This document shows positions 61,171 to 64,000 of a stretch of DNA of 64,000 nucleotides, piece after piece. The DNA comes from Amycolatopsis sp. CA-230715. GTDB lineage: Bacteria; Actinomycetota; Actinomycetes; Mycobacteriales; Pseudonocardiaceae. The stretch covers positions 395,501 through 459,500 of the forward strand of contig NZ_CP059997.1 in NCBI RefSeq assembly GCF_018736145.1, in the 5' to 3' direction. The notes below the pieces were generated by a model, which did not search any database, was not told the DNA's origin, and saw only the letters and a list, made by a program, of their open reading frames with translations. Positions within the stretch are counted from its first letter, which is position 1. Each line of letters starts with the position of its first letter. Made by a program: the position numbers and the translations under genes.

Positions 61171-61691
61171 CGGCGCCGCTCAAGCTCCCCGACGCGTTCA
61201 CGCCCGGCGCCACGACCGCGGTGGCCGCGACACCGACGTGCTGCTGCTGTTGCTGCAGTTGCGCGGTCTCCACGGTGACCGCGACCGTGGCACTGCCGAC
61301 CGGGTACCTCGCCGAGCGCCGCGAACAGAAGAAGCGGACGACCTTCGGCGCCGCGCTCACCGCGATCGGGCTCGGCGCGATCCCGGTCGCCGGGCTCACC
61401 GTCGTGATACTGCAGTTCACCGAGATCCTTCGCTTCGAAGCGCCGCTGGTGTTCCTGGTGGTGGTCGGCGTCGCCGCCGTCGTCCTCGCGACGCTGCTCG
61501 CCGCCGCCGGGCGCTCGCCCCGGCCCGAACGCGTCGCGGCTCGCACCGCACTGTGGGCGCTCGCCGTGGCCGTCGAGTTCTTCGTCGTCCTTTTAGCACT
61601 GATGACGGGCTGGCTGTTCGTCGGGCCCTACCTCGCGCTCACGCTGATCTCGCCGGTGCTGGCCGTGATGCACCGCCGGAAGTTCGCATGA
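61167..61691 (+). CDS. Poly-cysteine membrane protein, candidate fused azole-peptide precursor
   Basis: 174 residues. Residues 1-24 read like a leader peptide with an Ala/Thr end. Residues 25-32 are CCCCCCSC, followed by AVSTVTATVALPTG, the composition of streptolysin-S-type cores rich in Cys, Ser and Thr. A basic hinge ERREQKKR (50-57) then leads into three or four membrane segments (about 62-88, 92-114, 127-168). The Cys codons mix TGC and TGT. It overlaps its neighbours by ATGA on both sides, inside the maturation operon. It may be the precursor fused to an anchor, or a poly-Cys membrane partner; unrecognised otherwise. Confidence 0.7.
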   Translation: MTAPLKLPDAFTPGATTAVAATPTCCCCCCSCAVSTVTATVALPTGYLAERREQKKRTTFGAALTAIGLGAIPVAGLTVVILQFTEILRFEAPLVFLVVVGVAAVVLATLLAAAGRSPRPERVAARTALWALAVAVEFFVVLLALMTGWLFVGPYLALTLISPVLAVMHRRKFA

Positions 61692-62878
61692 CAGCGGGAC
61701 TCCTCGACCGGGCGGTCGGCTGGCGCCAGGGCGTCATCGCGGAGCTGCGGCCGGTGCCGAGGAGTCTGGCCGATCTCGACGTGCCCGGCTGGGCCGCGGT
61801 GGCGGAACCGTTCCGCGCGGGCGGGACCAGCGGCGGCGCGGGACCGCACGCCAGGGAAGCGGCGATCGCGGAGGCCATGGAACGGCACGCGGCGGCGACC
61901 TGCCCGCTGGAGTCGAGGCCGGTTCCGGAGAACGCGGTGCACTGGCCGATCGAGGACTTCACGCTCCACTCCCCCGCGCAGCGCGCACACCGGAATTTTC
62001 CTTACCGCTACGAGGATCCCGGGTACACGCGGGCATGGACCCTGCCCGGCAACGCCGAGATCTGGGTACCCGCCGGGCTCGTCGGGCTGCGGCCGGAGCA
62101 CGGGCTCCCGGCCACCTCGTCCGGGCTCGCCGCCGGACCGTCCACAGTGCACGCTCTGCTGCGCGCGACGCAGGAACTCATCGAGCGCGACGCGTTGACC
62201 GTGAGCTGGCTGCATTCCCTTGCCCCTGCCCGGATCCCGGTCCCGGCGGCGCTGCGGGAGCCGGTCGAGTCGCTCGGCGGCCGGGTCCACGCGTTCGACC
62301 TCACCCCCGGGTACAGCCCGCATCCGGTGATCGCGGTCGCGGGCACCCTGCCCCTCGGCGGAAGGCCGCGCTCCACGCTCGGTCTCGCTTGCCGTGCCGA
62401 CGCGGGTGAAGCGCTCGAAAAGGCCTGGCTCGAATGGACCCAGGGCACGGTGTTCCTCGAAGTGTGGCTCGCGGGGAACGAGAAGACCGTGCTGAAACCC
62501 CGTCAGGTCACCGATTTCGACGCACACGCCGCCTACTACACGTCCCGTCCGCGCGAGTGGGACAGGCTGCCGTGGTGGCGGGGACCGGTGGGCACGGCTC
62601 CGGTTTCTTCGCCCGCGCGCGGTACCGCGGCGGAGCTGGCCGAGCTGGTGCGCGCGCTGCGACGGCACCGGATCCGGCTCGCCTACCGCGAACTGACCAC
62701 GCCGGAGCTCGCGGCGGTGGGGCTCAACGCCGTGCGGGTGCTCTCCCCCGAGCTGACCCCGCTGCACTCGGATCACCGCTGGCCGTTCCTCGGCGGCACC
62801 ACGGCGGATCTGGCGCGCCGCTTCCCGGACGCGAAACCGGGCGTCTTCCCGAACCCGCACCCGCACCCACTCGGCTGA
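61688..62878 (+). CDS. YcaO cyclodehydratase (SagD type)
   Basis: 396 residues. ATP-dependent enzyme that turns Cys/Ser/Thr into azolines. YcaO ATP-site motifs: REAAIAEAMERHAA (about 56-69), ATQELIERDALT (160-171) and EKAWLEWTQG. The C-terminus FPNPHPHPLG (387-396) carries the PxPxP tail needed for cyclodehydration in azoline-forming YcaO proteins, supporting heterocyclisation rather than another YcaO reaction. It works with the leader-binding protein two genes upstream. Confidence 0.92.
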   Translation: MTAGLLDRAVGWRQGVIAELRPVPRSLADLDVPGWAAVAEPFRAGGTSGGAGPHAREAAIAEAMERHAAATCPLESRPVPENAVHWPIEDFTLHSPAQRAHRNFPYRYEDPGYTRAWTLPGNAEIWVPAGLVGLRPEHGLPATSSGLAAGPSTVHALLRATQELIERDALTVSWLHSLAPARIPVPAALREPVESLGGRVHAFDLTPGYSPHPVIAVAGTLPLGGRPRSTLGLACRADAGEALEKAWLEWTQGTVFLEVWLAGNEKTVLKPRQVTDFDAHAAYYTSRPREWDRLPWWRGPVGTAPVSSPARGTAAELAELVRALRRHRIRLAYRELTTPELAAVGLNAVRVLSPELTPLHSDHRWPFLGGTTADLARRFPDAKPGVFPNPHPHPLG

Positions 62879-62888
62879 GAGGCACTTG

Positions 62889-63611
62889 ATGACCGACCCC
62901 CTGCCAGACCCGTTCGATGACTTCTGGACCGCGAGCCGCCTCACGCCGGTGACGCAGCGCAGGTTCGCCGAGCGGCTCCGCGAGTACCGGCCGGAGTTCT
63001 CCGGGACGGACCCGTTCGCGCTGCCCGGCCGTTACCACGCGCTGCGCCGGTCCGCCGACGGTCTCGACCGCACGTTCCGCCGTCGCCGCAGCAGCAGGGA
63101 GTTCCGCGAGGAACCGCTGCCCGCCAAGCAGCTCGGCATGGTGCTCGCCGCGCTCGCGGACGACGAAACCCGCAGCTACCCCTCCGCGGGCGGGCTGTAC
63201 CCCCTGCGCTGCTATCCGCTGCTGCTGAACGTGCGGCACGAACTGGGCGGGCGCGTCTGCCGGTACGAACCGAGCAGGCACGCGGTGCAGGACGTCGCGC
63301 CGTGCCCGTCGTGGGCCGAACTGGCCCCGATGATGGGCGCCAGCGGCACCGACGGTCCGGGACCGCAGCTCGTGCTGGCGTTCGTGCTCGCCGACGAACC
63401 GCTGGTCGCGAAGTACGGGGTGCGGGGCGGGCGGTTCGGGCTGATCGAAGCGGGTTCCGCCGTGCAGTCCGTGGCGTTGCGGCTCGCGGCCGAACGGCTC
63501 GGCGGGTACCTCCTCGGCGGGGCCGCGGACACTCCCGTGCTCGATCTGCTCGGACTGGCCGGGCAACCGGTGCGGCTCGCCGCGGCGCTCGCCGCCGGAA
63601 TCCCCTCCTGA
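62889..63611 (+). CDS. SagB-type FMN-dependent azoline dehydrogenase
   Basis: 240 residues. Oxidises azolines to thiazoles/oxazoles. Nitroreductase fold: RRRSSREFREEPLPAKQLG (FMN-binding start), RSYPSAGGLYPLRCYP (the SAGGLYP signature of SagB), and GLIEAGSAVQSVALRLAAE. ATG 62889 is used; TTG 62886 adds one residue. Last gene of the operon, followed by a weak hairpin. Confidence 0.92.
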   Translation: MTDPLPDPFDDFWTASRLTPVTQRRFAERLREYRPEFSGTDPFALPGRYHALRRSADGLDRTFRRRRSSREFREEPLPAKQLGMVLAALADDETRSYPSAGGLYPLRCYPLLLNVRHELGGRVCRYEPSRHAVQDVAPCPSWAELAPMMGASGTDGPGPQLVLAFVLADEPLVAKYGVRGGRFGLIEAGSAVQSVALRLAAERLGGYLLGGAADTPVLDLLGLAGQPVRLAAALAAGIPS

Positions 63612-63639
63612 GCCGCCTCCGGTCGCGAGCAACCGGAAA

Positions 63640-63667
63640 AACCCCGCCCCCGGCGGATTTAGGGGTT
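63640..63667 (+). terminator. Weak hairpin after sagB-like gene
   Basis: AACCCC (63640-63645) and GGGGTT (63662-63667) with a 16-base loop then CTC; a smaller CCGGT/ACCGG stem precedes it. Confidence 0.35.
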
Positions 63668-63686
63668 CTCCCGCGCGCCGTCAGGC

Positions 63687-63707
63687 CCAAGACTGAGCCG
63701 GTCTTGG
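63687..63707. promoter_or_regulatory. Inverted repeat upstream of phospholipase gene
   Basis: CCAAGAC (63687-63693) and GTCTTGG (63701-63707), 7-base gap, 25 bases before the ATG; possible operator or leader hairpin. Confidence 0.35.
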
Positions 63708-63732
63708 TTCGCCAGCTCAGCGAGGAGTCGCG

Positions 63733-64000
63733 ATGACACTGTCCACTCTGCACCGCCGGATCGCGACTGTCGCGGTCGGCCTCGCCACCGCCGGGATCGT
63801 CTCCACCGGCACGGCGCAGGCCGACAACATCCAGACCATCACCGACAACTACCTGTTCAGCACCTCGCTGTCGAACTTCGAGAAGATCCGCGACAGCAAG
63901 CCGTACCCCGGCCAGCTCGACTGGTCCTCGGACGCGTGCTCGTGGTCGCCGGACAAGCCGGTCGGCTTCGACTTCAAGCCCGGCTGCCACCGCCACGACT
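63733..64000 (+). CDS. Secreted prokaryotic phospholipase A2 (N-terminal part)
   Basis: The first 89 residues are visible. Sec signal peptide MTLSTLHRRIATVAVGLATA, cleavage near AQA-DN (about residue 32). The mature part has SSDACSWSPDKPVGFDFKPG and ends at CHRHD, the CxRHD catalytic His-Asp of bacterial and fungal-type PLA2. GAGGAG precedes the ATG. The gene continues past the right edge. Confidence 0.88.
   Translation, partial: MTLSTLHRRIATVAVGLATAGIVSTGTAQADNIQTITDNYLFSTSLSNFEKIRDSKPYPGQLDWSSDACSWSPDKPVGFDFKPGCHRHD

Noticed and set aside
61239..61262. TGC run as a simple trinucleotide expansion
   Set aside because: Codons vary (TGC, TGT, then AGT) and the gene stays in frame inside an overlapping RiPP operon, so a selected Cys run is more likely.
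1..64000. CRISPR arrays, tRNA or rRNA genes, insertion sequences, prophage genes
   Set aside because: No regularly spaced repeats, no tRNA arm motifs, no transposase or phage structural motifs were found on either strand.

Overview
This 64 kb window has very high GC, many GTG starts, frequent GTGA/ATGA stop-start overlaps, and apparently leaderless genes. Gene content (Wag31, SepF, ClgR-PspA-PspM, EspG and PPE-like proteins, a SigK/RskA pair, a deazaflavin nitroreductase, an Ile T-box) points to a Pseudonocardiales actinomycete, most likely Amycolatopsis or a close relative. Genus is inferred from content and style, not from a search.

Layout. 1-2056: 5' part of ileS on the minus strand behind a translational T-box leader. 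2148-7635: FUSC-type membrane protein, an MFS efflux pump divergent from an ArsR-type regulator with an operator between them, a Tat-exported protein and an acidic membrane protein. 7741-36192: division and cell-wall (dcw) cluster on the minus strand: mraZ, rsmH, ftsL-like, ftsI, murE, murF, mraY, murD, ftsW, murG, murC, ftsQ, then (after an 8.4 kb interruption) ftsZ, pgeF, yggS, sepF, yggT, wag31. The interruption (12940-21101) holds the sigK-rskA / DUF1365 / FAD oxidase / cyclopropane synthase / DUF1295 locus known from mycobacteria, an OhrR-OsmC pair, a deazaflavin nitroreductase and a methyltransferase coupled to ftsQ.

36441-38707: a small type VII secretion-associated operon (EspG, PPE-like, DUF3558 lipoprotein, small helical protein). 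38955-43849: MoxR, DUF58 and TgpA-type transglutaminase operon. 44021-50404: DUF3040, dinB, a methyltransferase, two tandem ParA paralogues, nei, and adenosine deaminase. 50405-51298: a GNAT acetyltransferase behind what looks like a WhiB7-type promoter, a 12-codon leader peptide and a terminator hairpin, i.e. an antibiotic-responsive attenuator arrangement. 51374-58558: pyrD, then pspM-pspA-clgR, cinA, pgsA and rimO in the order known around mycobacterial clgR, and argA.

58559-63611: the most unusual region. A MerR-type regulator is followed, in an overlapping operon, by a leader-binding E1-like protein, a membrane protein whose N-terminus looks like a streptolysin-S-type precursor (six consecutive Cys, Ser, Cys), a YcaO cyclodehydratase ending in a PxPxP tail, and a SagB-type azoline oxidase. 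This is a complete thiazole/oxazole peptide maturation set in which the only visible precursor candidate is fused to a multi-pass membrane domain. The window ends inside a secreted prokaryotic phospholipase A2 gene.

All function calls come from reading motifs and context. No database search was run.
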